Origin: RUG100 sp050953425
Lineage (GTDB): Bacteria > Bacillota > Clostridia > Peptostreptococcales > Anaerovoracaceae
DNA length: 64,000 nucleotides
Assembly: GCA_050953425.1 (NCBI GenBank)
Contig: JBMNMQ010000002.1
Coordinates: 160,290-224,289 of the forward strand
Reading direction: 5' to 3'
The notes below the pieces were generated by a model. It made no database searches. It was not told where the DNA came from and saw only the letters and a list, made by a program, of their open reading frames with translations. Numbering within the stretch: position 1 is the stretch's first letter; every line of letters starts with the position of its first letter. The position numbers were made by a program, and so were the translations under genes. Shown piece after piece: positions 29,562-37,444 of the stretch.

Positions 29562-29810
29562 CCGGGACAAGATATGCGGACAGGACAAAGATTTCCATAT
29601 ATATTCGAAATCCCTGTTCTGGAAAAGGAACAGTAATAACAGCACACGCGTAAGGGTATATAGGGGATTCCTGTCCTTTCTGTCCCCCTGTCCACAGTGA
29701 AATTCAGACTGATTTCTTCAGAAACATTGCTATTACGGGCTTTCCGGACTTTCTGCTCCGTGCTCCTGCATGGACAGGTTCCGAAAAGCCGTGGAAAAGG
29801 ATGATTTTTT

Positions 29811-30326
29811 ATGAAAGACCCTGATGAAAAGTATATAGCCCGGTGTTACCGGAAACTCAGAGAATATAATGCGCCTCTCTCGGGATGGTACTGCGTGTGA
29901 AAGTGATCGATGTAGCTGATGACGGCATGGATACAGCGGAATGCGAACTCTGCGGATGCCGGAAGGTGCGCTACATCCATGTGATGCGCCATGAGGACTA
30001 CTTCGATGATTTCCGGGTCGGCTGCATCTGCGCGGGAATCATGGAAGGCGACATTCTTAAAGCGAAGGACCGCGAGAGGATCTTCAGAAACCGCCGGAAA
30101 CGGAAAGAGAACTTTCCGGGCAGGAAGTGGAAAACTCTTCCGAACGGAAATTACCATCTCCGCTATCACGACCAGAGCGTGTTCATCAACCGGACCGGAA
30201 ACGGCGGATTCTATTGTCCGGTGCGGAAACAATACCAGCTACCGCTACAAAGGAAGACCCATTGACAACTTCCTTTCCGCTGCTTACGCCGCCTTTGATC
30301 TGGCGGATCCGGAGGAGAACGTATGA
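29811..30326 (+). pseudogene. Cys-rich phage protein, two frameshifts
   Basis: ATG 29811 (MKDPDEKYIARCYRKLREY) shifts near 29898 into VIDVADDGMDTAECELCGCRKVRYIHV, which looks like a small zinc-binding unit (CxxCxC then VGCICAG), and shifts again near 30225 into YKGRPIDNFLSAAYAAFDLA, ending at 30326. Reconstructed length about 170 residues. I do not know its function. Similar proteins with the HVM-H-x-x-Y-x-D-x-x-x-VGC-C-G pattern sit between virE and VRR-NUC genes in related prophages. Stop overlaps the next start. Confidence 0.55.
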
Positions 30327-30612
30327 GAGAAAGAGACATTGAACAGAAACTCGTGAAGTCAGTGGAAAGCGCCGGTGGAAAGGCCTGGAAATTCACCTCC
30401 CCAGGTACGGACGGCGTTTCCCGACCGCATACTGCTTCTGCCTTCCGGTCGTATCTTCTTTGCGGAGCTGAAAGCGCCGGGCAGGAAACTCCGGCCCCTG
30501 CAGTAAGCGCAGGAAGATACAGCTTGAACACCTCGGCTTCACCGTATTTGTCATCGACAGCCCTGAACAGATTGACGAGGTCCTCCGGCAGATGAAAGGA
30601 AGCGGCGAATGA
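30323..30612 (+). pseudogene. VRR-NUC domain nuclease (frameshifted)
   Basis: MRERDIEQKLVKSVESAGGK opens the domain. Joined frames give WKFTSPGTDGVPDRI, PSGRIFFAELKAPGRKL, RPLQ and RKIQLEHLGFTVFVIDS. The G-x-P-D (GVPDR), E-x-K (ELKA) and Q signatures are the VRR-NUC nuclease site, a PD-(D/E)xK fold often acting on replication or recombination intermediates. Indels near 30415 and 30505. About 96 residues. Overlaps the SNF2 helicase start (ATGA at 30609). These are the last indels before the clean sequence begins. Confidence 0.75.
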
Positions 30613-31964
30613 AATTCACTCCTCATGAATATCAGAAATACGCAATACAGTACATCATTGATCATCCGGTTGCCGCAGTACTGCTCGACATGGGTCTCGG
30701 GAAAACGGCGGTCACACTGATGGCGGTCTGGCAGCTTATATATGACCGTTTCGAGGTTCATAAAGTTCTGGTCACCGCTCCGCTGCGGGTCGCCAGGGAT
30801 ACATGGCCCGCGGAAATCGAAAAGTGGAAAGACAGTCTTCCGGGACTCACTTTCTCCGTCGCGGTCGGCAGCGAGAAGGAACGTCTGGCGGCACTTAACA
30901 AACCTGCCGACATTCATATCATTTCCAGGGACAATCTCGCGTGGCTTGCAGAAAAATCCGGCCTTCCGGCTGATTATGACATGATCGTCATCGATGAGCT
31001 GAGTTCCTTCAAGAACCGCCAGTCGAAACGATGGAAAGCGATGATGCGGTTACGCACGAATCCTTCCGTCCGCAGGGTGGTCGCCCTCTCCGGCAGTCCC
31101 GCCCCGAATTCCTATCTCGAGCTGTGGCCGGAATACCGTCTGCTCGATCTCGGAGAGCGGCTCGGCAGATACCTCTCGAGGTACCGTTTCCAGTACTTCC
31201 GTCCGGACAGATACAACGGCCCCGTTGTGTATTCCTACGCTCTGCTGCCGGGAGCTGCGGAACAGATCCAGAACCGGATCGCGGACATCACCGTGTCCAT
31301 GAAAAGCACAGACTATCTGAAGATGCCGGAGAAAATCGTGAACAACGTGACGGTGCGTCTCGACGCGAAGGAACGGAAAATCTACGACACAATGAAAAAG
31401 GAACTGGTCGTGTCGCTGAACGGAAAGGAAATCGACGCCGCAAACGCCGCATCCCTTTCGAACAAGCTGATGCAGATGAGTTCCGGAGCGGTATATGACG
31501 ACGAAGGAGGATATGTGAAGATCCACGACCGGAAAATCGACGCCCTCGAGGACATGGTGGAAAGCATGAACGGCAGACCGCTCCTCATCTTCTACTGGTT
31601 CCGCCATGAGCTTGAGCGCATCAGAGAACGGTTTCCCGAAGCAAGGGAGCTGAAGAGCCACGAGGACATCACCGCCTGGAATGACGGGCAGATACCTCTG
31701 GCACTCCTTCATCCCATGTCCGGCGGCCACGGATTGAACCTGCAGGCCGGAGGAAACACCTGCGTCTGGATGACAACCCCTTACAGCGAGGAGCTTTACG
31801 CCCAGAGCTGCGCGAGACTGTGGAGACAGGGACAGAAATCGGAAACCGTGGTTATTTACCATATCGTCACCGAGAACTCGATCGACCAGAACGTTCTTAA
31901 GATTCTGCGGAACAAGGACAGAACGCAGTCGGCTCTTATCGACGCCGTGAAGGCAAACCTGTGA
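30609..31964 (+). CDS. Phage SNF2-family DNA helicase
   Basis: 451 residues, intact. DMGLGKT at residues 27-33 is Walker A, LVTAPLRVARDTW motif Ia, VIDELSSFKNRQS the Walker B region (DELS in place of DEAH), VALSGSPAPNS motif III, and C-terminal GGHGLNLQAGGNTCVW and RLWRQGQKSETVVIYHIV motifs V and VI. SNF2-type helicases of this short form accompany VRR-NUC in many Bacillota prophages, and the pair probably acts in phage DNA repair or recombination. Start overlaps the VRR-NUC stop. The first undamaged gene after the indel-rich stretch. Confidence 0.93.
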   Translation: MKFTPHEYQKYAIQYIIDHPVAAVLLDMGLGKTAVTLMAVWQLIYDRFEVHKVLVTAPLRVARDTWPAEIEKWKDSLPGLTFSVAVGSEKERLAALNKPADIHIISRDNLAWLAEKSGLPADYDMIVIDELSSFKNRQSKRWKAMMRLRTNPSVRRVVALSGSPAPNSYLELWPEYRLLDLGERLGRYLSRYRFQYFRPDRYNGPVVYSYALLPGAAEQIQNRIADITVSMKSTDYLKMPEKIVNNVTVRLDAKERKIYDTMKKELVVSLNGKEIDAANAASLSNKLMQMSSGAVYDDEGGYVKIHDRKIDALEDMVESMNGRPLLIFYWFRHELERIRERFPEARELKSHEDITAWNDGQIPLALLHPMSGGHGLNLQAGGNTCVWMTTPYSEELYAQSCARLWRQGQKSETVVIYHIVTENSIDQNVLKILRNKDRTQSALIDAVKANL

Positions 31965-31978
31965 AAGGAGGAACGCAG

Positions 31979-32407
31979 ATGACACCGAAGGAATATTTAC
32001 GTCAGGCGTACCGCCTGGATCAGAGAATCCGCATCGACACGGAAGAAATAAAACAGCTCCGCGAGATGGCCTGCGGCGTTTCAGCCATCTGCTACGACCG
32101 CGAACGCGTGCAGTCATCAGTTCCATCGGACGCCCCGTTCGTCAGAGCGCTGGAGCGGCTCGAGGAAATGGAACAGAAAACGAGCCGGGAGCTGAGCCTC
32201 CTCTCCGATCTGAAGAAACAGATCAGCGAAGTGATCCGTGCGGTTCCCGACACAGACGAGCGCCTGATTCTCCACTACCGTTACGTCGACAACATGACCT
32301 GGGAACGGATCGGTGAGGAACTTCACGCTGACCGGACGACCGTCTACCGCTGGCACGGTAACGCCCTGCAGCATGTCGTGCTGCCGGAACACCCAATCAT
32401 CGTGTGA
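31979..32407 (+). CDS. DUF1492/ArpU-like phage transcription regulator
   Basis: 142 residues from ATG 31979 behind AAAGGAGG. N-terminal coiled coil (YRLDQRIRIDTEEIKQLREM, RLEEMEQKTSRELSLLSDLK). The C-terminal HTH has LILHYRYVDNMTWERIGEEL and HADRTTVYRWHGNAL, similar to sigma region 4. Members control late gene expression in some phages of Bacillota. Directly downstream are a tandem TTTGCAACA pair, a terminator and then the HNH-terminase operon, which fits an activator of late genes. This role is inferred from family and place. Confidence 0.8.
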   Translation: MTPKEYLRQAYRLDQRIRIDTEEIKQLREMACGVSAICYDRERVQSSVPSDAPFVRALERLEEMEQKTSRELSLLSDLKKQISEVIRAVPDTDERLILHYRYVDNMTWERIGEELHADRTTVYRWHGNALQHVVLPEHPIIV

Positions 32408-32417
32408 ACTTGCACGC

Positions 32418-32436
32418 TTTGCAACACTTTGCAACA
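32418..32436 (+). repeat. Tandem TTTGCAACA pair before the late genes
   Basis: TTTGCAACA at 32418-32426 and 32428-32436, one helical turn apart (10 bases), followed at 32457-32467 by GTGATATAGTA. The spacing suits two half sites of one activator upstream of a late promoter. The sequence is also close to a -35 (TTGCAA). Candidate target of the regulator encoded just before it. Confidence 0.45.
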
Positions 32437-32515
32437 TGATGCCACCCGGCCCCCTGTGATATAGTAGAATCAGCGAAAAGCGAATGATGAACAGCCGCGC
32501 ATGGCGGCTGAACCG

Positions 32516-32557
32516 AAGCCTCGAAGGACACGTTCCTCCGGGGCTTTTGCTTTGCGG
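32516..32557 (+). terminator. Terminator between the regulator and the HNH gene
   Basis: AAGCCTCGAAGGA pairs with TCCTCCGGGGCTT (two G-T pairs, loop CACGT) and is followed by TTGCTTT. It would end the early transcript, or be read through when late genes are active. Confidence 0.65.
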
Positions 32558-32574
32558 AAAAGGAGGCGGCAGGC

Positions 32575-32946
32575 GTGCCGATGAAACCGAAACGTCCGTG
32601 CCGGTATCCCGGCTGCGGACAGCTCTGCGAAGACGGCGAACAGTACTGTCCGGAACACAGGAAACTGATGGAGAAACACTACGACGACTTCACCCGCGGT
32701 TACGACGGCCACAAACGGTACGGCAGGCAGTGGCAGAAGATCCGTGCGAGATACGTCAGTAAGCATCCTCTCTGCGAGGAATGCCTGAAACACGGACGCT
32801 ATGTTCCGGTGGAGGAAGTCCACCACATTGTTCCCCTGTCCGAGGGAGGAACCAGCGATGAGAGCAATCTCATGAGTCTTTGCCGGAGCTGTCACGAGAA
32901 AATCCATCTGCAGCACGGCGACAGAAGACCGGGAGGGGCGGCCTGA
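32575..32946 (+). CDS. Phage HNH endonuclease
   Basis: 123 residues. GTG at 32575 is preferred since AAGGAGG lies 8 bases upstream; the ATG at 32581 is also possible. N-terminal zinc site CRYPGCGQLCEDGEQYCPEH, then the HNH core CEECLKHGRYVPVEEVHHIV, followed by GGTSDESNLMSLCRSCHEKIH (Cys pair and catalytic His/Asn). HNH proteins beside P27-type terminase genes help large terminase cut concatemeric DNA at packaging in HK97-like phages. Next gene is the small terminase, in agreement. Confidence 0.92.
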   Translation: MPMKPKRPCRYPGCGQLCEDGEQYCPEHRKLMEKHYDDFTRGYDGHKRYGRQWQKIRARYVSKHPLCEECLKHGRYVPVEEVHHIVPLSEGGTSDESNLMSLCRSCHEKIHLQHGDRRPGGAA

Positions 32947-33054
32947 ATCTCTGAAAACAGAATGCCTGAAGACCGGCGCCCCCTCTCGCGTGCAAAAATT
33001 CCGGTTCAAACGGGGGATTAACCCCATGCCGCCAGCAGAAAGGAAGTGCAGACC

Positions 33055-33636
33055 GTGGCAAAGGACGGAACATACCGCGGCGGCAGACGGATAAAAGCCG
33101 GAGGCAAGCCTATGCCCGCCGCCGAAAAGATAGCAAGCGGAAAGAAAGCGCAGGTCATGCGAAACGACATCCCCGATCTCGAGCCGGACGAGCTTGAGGC
33201 GGTCGACCTGCCGGAGGGAGCCGTGCTCGAAGGATCGGATATGCCGAAACCGGGCGAATACCTCTCCGCAAGACAGAAAAACGGCAAGCCGCTCGGAGCG
33301 GACGTCATCTACAAGGAAACCTGGCTGTGGCTGAAACGCAGACACTGCGAGAACCTGGTGAACCCGAGACTCATCGAGTCCTACGCACAGAATTTCGCAA
33401 GGTACATCCAGTGCGAGGACGCCATCTCCACATACGGACTGCTCGGAAAGCATCCGACAACCGGAGGTGTCGTCACCTCCCCTTTCGTCCAGATGGCCAG
33501 CCAGTTCCAGAAGTCGGCGAATCTCATCTGGATGGAAATCTATGACATCGTGAAGCAGAACTGCACCGAGGAGTTCGAGGAAACCAATCCGAACGACACG
33601 ATGGAGCAGCTGCTCCGTTCAAGGAGGGACAGGTAA
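33055..33636 (+). CDS. Terminase small subunit, P27 family
   Basis: 193 residues from GTG 33055, chosen because AAAGGA is 10 bases upstream and the protein then begins VAKDGTYRGGRRIKAGGKP, the common start of the family. Typical blocks are GRRIKAGGKPMPAAEKIASG, YKETWLWLKRRHCENLVNP, YAQNFARYIQCEDAIS and SPFVQMASQFQKSANLIW. It recognises phage DNA for packaging with the large subunit. The large subunit gene is not next, but 5.8 kb downstream beyond a cargo block. It ends one base before the ParB-methylase start. Confidence 0.92.
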   Translation: MAKDGTYRGGRRIKAGGKPMPAAEKIASGKKAQVMRNDIPDLEPDELEAVDLPEGAVLEGSDMPKPGEYLSARQKNGKPLGADVIYKETWLWLKRRHCENLVNPRLIESYAQNFARYIQCEDAISTYGLLGKHPTTGGVVTSPFVQMASQFQKSANLIWMEIYDIVKQNCTEEFEETNPNDTMEQLLRSRRDR

Positions 33637-34907
33637 TGGACACAGTGAAATTTGAACAGGTGCCGATCGGAAAACTGGTACCTTATGCCAGGAACGCGAG
33701 AACGCATTCCAAAGAGCAGATCGCGCAGCTCCGGGCAAGTCTCCGTGAGTTCGGATTCGTATCCCCCGCCGTCATCGACAGCGACTATAACATCCTCGTC
33801 GGCCACGGCAGGATCGCCGCCGCGCGCGAGGAAGGCTACAAGACCGTTCCCTGTGTTTTCGCCGAGAATCTGACGGACGCTCAGAAGCGTGCCTACATCC
33901 TCGCTGACAACCAGCTCGCTCTGAACGCCGGATGGGACGAGGACATGCTGTCGGTCGAACTGTCCGACCTGCAGAACGACTCCTTCGATCTGTCCGTCCT
34001 CGGCTTTGACGAAACGGATCTCGAGAGTCTTCTGAACGGAAATGACGCCGGAGCGGAACAGGACGATTTCGATGTCGACGAGGAACTGAAGAAGCCGTGC
34101 TTCTCCCTTTCGGGAGACATCTGGCATATCGGCAGACACACCGTGATCTGCGGGGACTCCACGGATCCGGACACATACACACATCTGCTCGACGGTAAAA
34201 GTGTGAATCTCGTATGCACCGACGCTCCCTACTTCGTGAACCTCGACAACAAGTCCGGAAAGATCACGAACGACAATCTTTCGGATCCGGAAGCGTACGA
34301 CTTCCTCATGAAGGCGTTCACCAATTTCAAAAACGCGATGGCGAAGGACGCGTCCATCTACGAGTTCTACGCCACCATGAAAGCCAGGGTGTTCTACGAC
34401 GCTTTCGAAGACGCCGGATTCAAGGTAGGCGCGGGTCTGATATGGAAGAAGCCCCGCGCTCCCCTGATGCGGACGGACTGGAAATTCAACATGGAACCGA
34501 TCATCTTCGGCTGGCGCAAGGACGGCAGGCACAGATGGTACGGTGACCAGAAGCAGAAAGCTGTATTTGAGTTCGACGGAGTGAAAGATTCCGGCGAGGA
34601 TGGCTTCGGTCACCCCTCCAGCAAGCCTGTGCCGTTGATCGCCTATCTGATAAAGCAGAGCACACAGACCAACGGACTCGTGCTTGACGGATTCCTCGGC
34701 TCCGCTTCCACTCTCATCGCCTGCGAACAGACCGGCAGAATCTGTTATGGAATCGAGATCGAGCCGAAATACGTGGACGTTGCGGTGAACAGATACATCA
34801 AGCTGAAGGAAGGTGCTGCGGCCGATGTGTATCTTGTCCGCGACGGTAAGCAGCTGTCCTATCAGGACGCGCTCGACGCCATGCCGAAGGAGGAAACCGA
34901 TGCGTGA
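33636..34907 (+). CDS. ParB-like/N6-adenine DNA methyltransferase fusion
   Basis: 423 residues. Residues 1-110 form a ParB/sulfiredoxin-like domain (VPIGKLVPYARNARTHSKEQ, VGHGRIAAAREEGY). The rest is a beta-class adenine or cytosine-N4 methylase: motif IV is VCTDAPYFVNL, with DAPY instead of the usual DPPY, and motif I is LDGFLGSASTLIACEQTGR. Such fusions are common in phages of Bacillota and probably guard phage DNA from host restriction. The Pro to Ala change in the catalytic loop may reduce or alter activity. Overlaps the next methylase gene by 8 bases. Confidence 0.9.
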   Translation: MDTVKFEQVPIGKLVPYARNARTHSKEQIAQLRASLREFGFVSPAVIDSDYNILVGHGRIAAAREEGYKTVPCVFAENLTDAQKRAYILADNQLALNAGWDEDMLSVELSDLQNDSFDLSVLGFDETDLESLLNGNDAGAEQDDFDVDEELKKPCFSLSGDIWHIGRHTVICGDSTDPDTYTHLLDGKSVNLVCTDAPYFVNLDNKSGKITNDNLSDPEAYDFLMKAFTNFKNAMAKDASIYEFYATMKARVFYDAFEDAGFKVGAGLIWKKPRAPLMRTDWKFNMEPIIFGWRKDGRHRWYGDQKQKAVFEFDGVKDSGEDGFGHPSSKPVPLIAYLIKQSTQTNGLVLDGFLGSASTLIACEQTGRICYGIEIEPKYVDVAVNRYIKLKEGAAADVYLVRDGKQLSYQDALDAMPKEETDA

Positions 34908-36474
34908 ACTTACGCTCGGCAGTCTCTTCGACGGCTCCGGCGGCTTTCCGCTCGGCGGCATTCTCTCGGGAATCACTCCCGTCTGGGCGTCAGAGATCGA
35001 GCCGTTTCCGGTCCGCGTCACCACGAAGCGTCTGCCTTTCATGAAACACTACGGTGATGTGTCCTCACTCTCCGGTCACACGCTTGAGCCCGTCGACATC
35101 ATCACCTTCGGAAGTCCGTGCCAGGACATGAGCATTGCCGGAAAGCGTGCCGGACTGGACGGCAGCCGGTCGAACCTCTTCTACGAAGCCGTCCGGATCG
35201 TTAAGGAAATGAGGGAGGAAACCGATGGAAAATATCCGAAATACATCGTATGGGAAAACGTCCCCGGAGCCTTCTCCTCAAACGCCGGAGAAGACTTCCG
35301 CTGCGTGCTCGAAAGTGTCTGCGGCGTCAAGGAAGAAAACATATCTGTTCCTCTCCCTTCAAAATGGCAGCCAGCGGGAGAGATCGTGGGAGACACGTTC
35401 TCCGTGGCATGGAGAACGCTTGACGCGCAGTACTGGGGCGTTCCCCAGAGAAGAAAACGCATCTACCTTGTCGCAGATCTTGATGGACAGTGTGCCGGAA
35501 AAATACTGTTTGAGTCCGAAGGCCTGTCAGGGTATTCTGCGGCGTGCTTCAGAGCGTGGCAAGAGGCTGCCGGAGACGCTGGAAACAGCCCTGAGAAGAC
35601 AGGCCTGTGCCTGAACGACCAGGGCGGCGGCTTCATGGATGTAAGCCGTGACACGGCAGGAACGCTTCGTGCCGAATCTCACGGTCATTCCCCGCTCGTC
35701 TTCGAAAATCACAGCCAAGACTCACGCTATACAGGACCGCTGAAGACAGCGCAGACCGTGTCGGCAACCTACGGAACGGGTGGCAACAATCAGCCGCTCG
35801 TCATGCAGGCCTTCGGTATCTGCGGAAAGAACAGCGAAGGGATGCTCTCTTCCAATCCGGACGCCGGTTTCTACAAAGCGGATACATCAAGAACACTCGA
35901 TACAAGAGGCGGCGATCCTTCCTGCAACCAGGGAGGGATCGCCGTAGTTGCGATCGAAGGAAACGGCACAAGGCCGTCGCACAGAGGAAACGGCTATTCC
36001 GAAGACGGTGTCAGTTTTACCCTGAACGCTACTGAAAATCACGGCGTAGCCTATCATTCGAGCAAGAGCTCATTTCATACGACATTCACAAATGACGATG
36101 TGGTTGATACGCTCGTCGCAACCGATTACAAAGATCCTCCGACTGTGTCCGAGGATCCGGAATACATCGTCCGGCGGCTGACGCCTACGGAATGCGCGAG
36201 ACTCCAGGGATTCCCCGACTGGTGGTGTGCCGATCTCGGAACGGACAGTCCATCCTATGGGGAGATCGATTTCTGGAAGGAAGTCTTTGAAACGCACCGC
36301 CGGATCGTCACGCACGCCTCAAAGCCGAAGACGGAAACGCAGATCGTGAAATGGCTGAAAAACCCGCATACCGACGCAACCGAATACCGGATGTGGGGCA
36401 ACGGCGTGGCTCTACCGTGCGTCGTCTTCGTCCTCTGCGGGATCGTGTACTATGCACAGCACCGGGGCGGATAA
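34900..36474 (+). CDS. Phage cytosine-5 DNA methyltransferase
   Basis: 524 residues from ATG 34900 behind AAGGAGGA. Normal motif order: LTLGSLFDGSGGFPLGG (I), ITFGSPCQDMSIAGKRAGL (IV, catalytic PC), YIVWENVPGAFSSN (VI), GVPQRRKRIYLVADL (VIII), VRRLTPTECARLQGFPDWW (IX) and YRMWGNGVALPCV (X). The region 200-420 between VIII and IX is the target-recognition domain and contains repeated Asn/Asp-Gly rich segments. It should convert cytosine to 5-methylcytosine at an unknown site. Together with the ParB-methylase it gives the phage two kinds of DNA marking. Confidence 0.95.
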   Translation: MRELTLGSLFDGSGGFPLGGILSGITPVWASEIEPFPVRVTTKRLPFMKHYGDVSSLSGHTLEPVDIITFGSPCQDMSIAGKRAGLDGSRSNLFYEAVRIVKEMREETDGKYPKYIVWENVPGAFSSNAGEDFRCVLESVCGVKEENISVPLPSKWQPAGEIVGDTFSVAWRTLDAQYWGVPQRRKRIYLVADLDGQCAGKILFESEGLSGYSAACFRAWQEAAGDAGNSPEKTGLCLNDQGGGFMDVSRDTAGTLRAESHGHSPLVFENHSQDSRYTGPLKTAQTVSATYGTGGNNQPLVMQAFGICGKNSEGMLSSNPDAGFYKADTSRTLDTRGGDPSCNQGGIAVVAIEGNGTRPSHRGNGYSEDGVSFTLNATENHGVAYHSSKSSFHTTFTNDDVVDTLVATDYKDPPTVSEDPEYIVRRLTPTECARLQGFPDWWCADLGTDSPSYGEIDFWKEVFETHRRIVTHASKPKTETQIVKWLKNPHTDATEYRMWGNGVALPCVVFVLCGIVYYAQHRGG

Positions 36475-36501
36475 TCTGTCGGATATTTCCGCGGATATCC
36501 G

Positions 36502-36535
36502 TTGCTATTTCTGCCGCGAAGAGTGATGTATGTAC
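36502..36535 (+). promoter_or_regulatory. Repeated promoter-like element, copy 1
   Basis: TTGCTA (36502-36507), 12 bases, AGAGTGATGTATGTAC. The same layout occurs at 38934-38967 and in weaker form at 37391-37406 and 63944-63974. With TTGCTA as -35, the -10 would be GATGTA (spacing 17). It lies 27 bases before the start of the next gene. Confidence 0.55.
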
Positions 36536-36561
36536 TACCAAAAACAAAGGAGGTACATACC

Positions 36562-37320
36562 ATGAAGCTTACATTCAACGTTACCAAGGAAAACAAGAAG
36601 ATCTTCGCAAAGACGATCAGCGCCATCACCGGAGACAAAGCGGTCTACCAGTTCACGCCGACCTACGCTTTCAAGATCGGAGACCTTACGGTAAACCGTG
36701 ACGCCACCCTCACCGCGCCGGACGGCAAAGACCTCACCGCACTGCTCACGGCTCTGAAAGCCGAAGGCTACGTAGTGACCGGAACCGAAAAGGAAGACGC
36801 CGCCGTGAAAACAGCCGGCGATCCTGCCGAAGATGCCACACCAGCGGAAAGCACGGAACAGCCTGAAGAAACGGCAGAGAATTCTCCGGCTGAACCGGAA
36901 CCCGCCGATGACGGAGTCACCGGGCTCACGATTGCGATGCCCCTGGACTCCGCTAACGTCGGAACGCTCACGAATCTGCTCTCCTCCAAGGGAGAGCTCA
37001 TCAAGCATGCCCTTGGCATCACTGACACCGGAATCAACGTCACTGAGGACAAGATCGAGTTCCCCTGGTTCGACCGGGCACTGACCGCCGACGAAAGCAA
37101 TGCCTACATGCTCTTCATCACCGCCCTCTGCAGACTTTCGAAGGAGCTGAAGCGCGCAAGCGGCAGGCCGACGGAAACCGACAACGAGAAATACGCCTTC
37201 CGGTGCTTCCTTCTCCGGCTCGGCTTCATCGGTCCTGAGTACAAAGGCGCGAGAAAGATCCTTCTGAAAAACCTCACCGGCAGCGCCGCCTTCCGGAATG
37301 GCAGCAGAAACGCCGGCTAA
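36562..37320 (+). CDS. Phage protein with amidoligase-associated C-terminal domain
   Basis: 252 residues from ATG 36562, AAAGGAGG upstream. Residues 1-75 form a small domain (KLTFNVTKENKKIFAKTISA, PDGKDLTALLTALKAEGYVV). An acidic, Pro/Ala/Glu-rich linker (about 78-122) follows. The C-terminal third ends with YAFRCFLLRLGFIGPEYKGA, RKILLKNLTG and AFRNG, which matches the C-terminus of the neighbouring amidoligase (YAMRTWLLRMGFIGEDFATA ... SFRNG). Proteins of this kind are often named virulence-related protein, without known activity. The shared domain suggests that the two proteins bind a common partner or each other. Confidence 0.7.
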   Translation: MKLTFNVTKENKKIFAKTISAITGDKAVYQFTPTYAFKIGDLTVNRDATLTAPDGKDLTALLTALKAEGYVVTGTEKEDAAVKTAGDPAEDATPAESTEQPEETAENSPAEPEPADDGVTGLTIAMPLDSANVGTLTNLLSSKGELIKHALGITDTGINVTEDKIEFPWFDRALTADESNAYMLFITALCRLSKELKRASGRPTETDNEKYAFRCFLLRLGFIGPEYKGARKILLKNLTGSAAFRNGSRNAG

Positions 37321-37390
37321 AGTACACGATCGCGGGCTCCGATCTTTGTGAGAAATATACCTCCGGATTGAGTGGATATATGTGCGAAAC

Positions 37391-37406
37391 AGAGTGATAT
37401 ATACAC
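37391..37406 (+). promoter_or_regulatory. Repeated promoter-like element, copy 2 (partial)
   Basis: AGAGTGATATATACAC, 39 bases before the amidoligase start. A second similar string, GTGGATATATGTGC, lies directly upstream. The TTGCTA part is replaced by TTGAGT at a different distance. Confidence 0.4.
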
Positions 37407-37444
37407 ACGACAGAAGAAAAGCACAGCCACAGAGGAGGCACAGC

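Noticed and set aside
31050..32126. 358-codon minus-strand frame across the SNF2 helicase gene
   Set aside because: The plus strand encodes clear helicase motifs. The antisense frame only reflects codon-position bias.
34813..34899. Start of the cytosine methylase at 34813
   Set aside because: The added 29 residues read through the end of the ParB-methylase in another frame. ATG 34900 has AAGGAGGA and starts with the conserved MRELTLGSLFDG block.
33540..35042. 500-codon open frame on the minus strand across the small terminase and ParB-methylase genes
   Set aside because: Shadow of GC-rich plus-strand genes with strong family motifs. The antisense product is His/Val/Arg-rich without recognisable domains and has no ribosome site.
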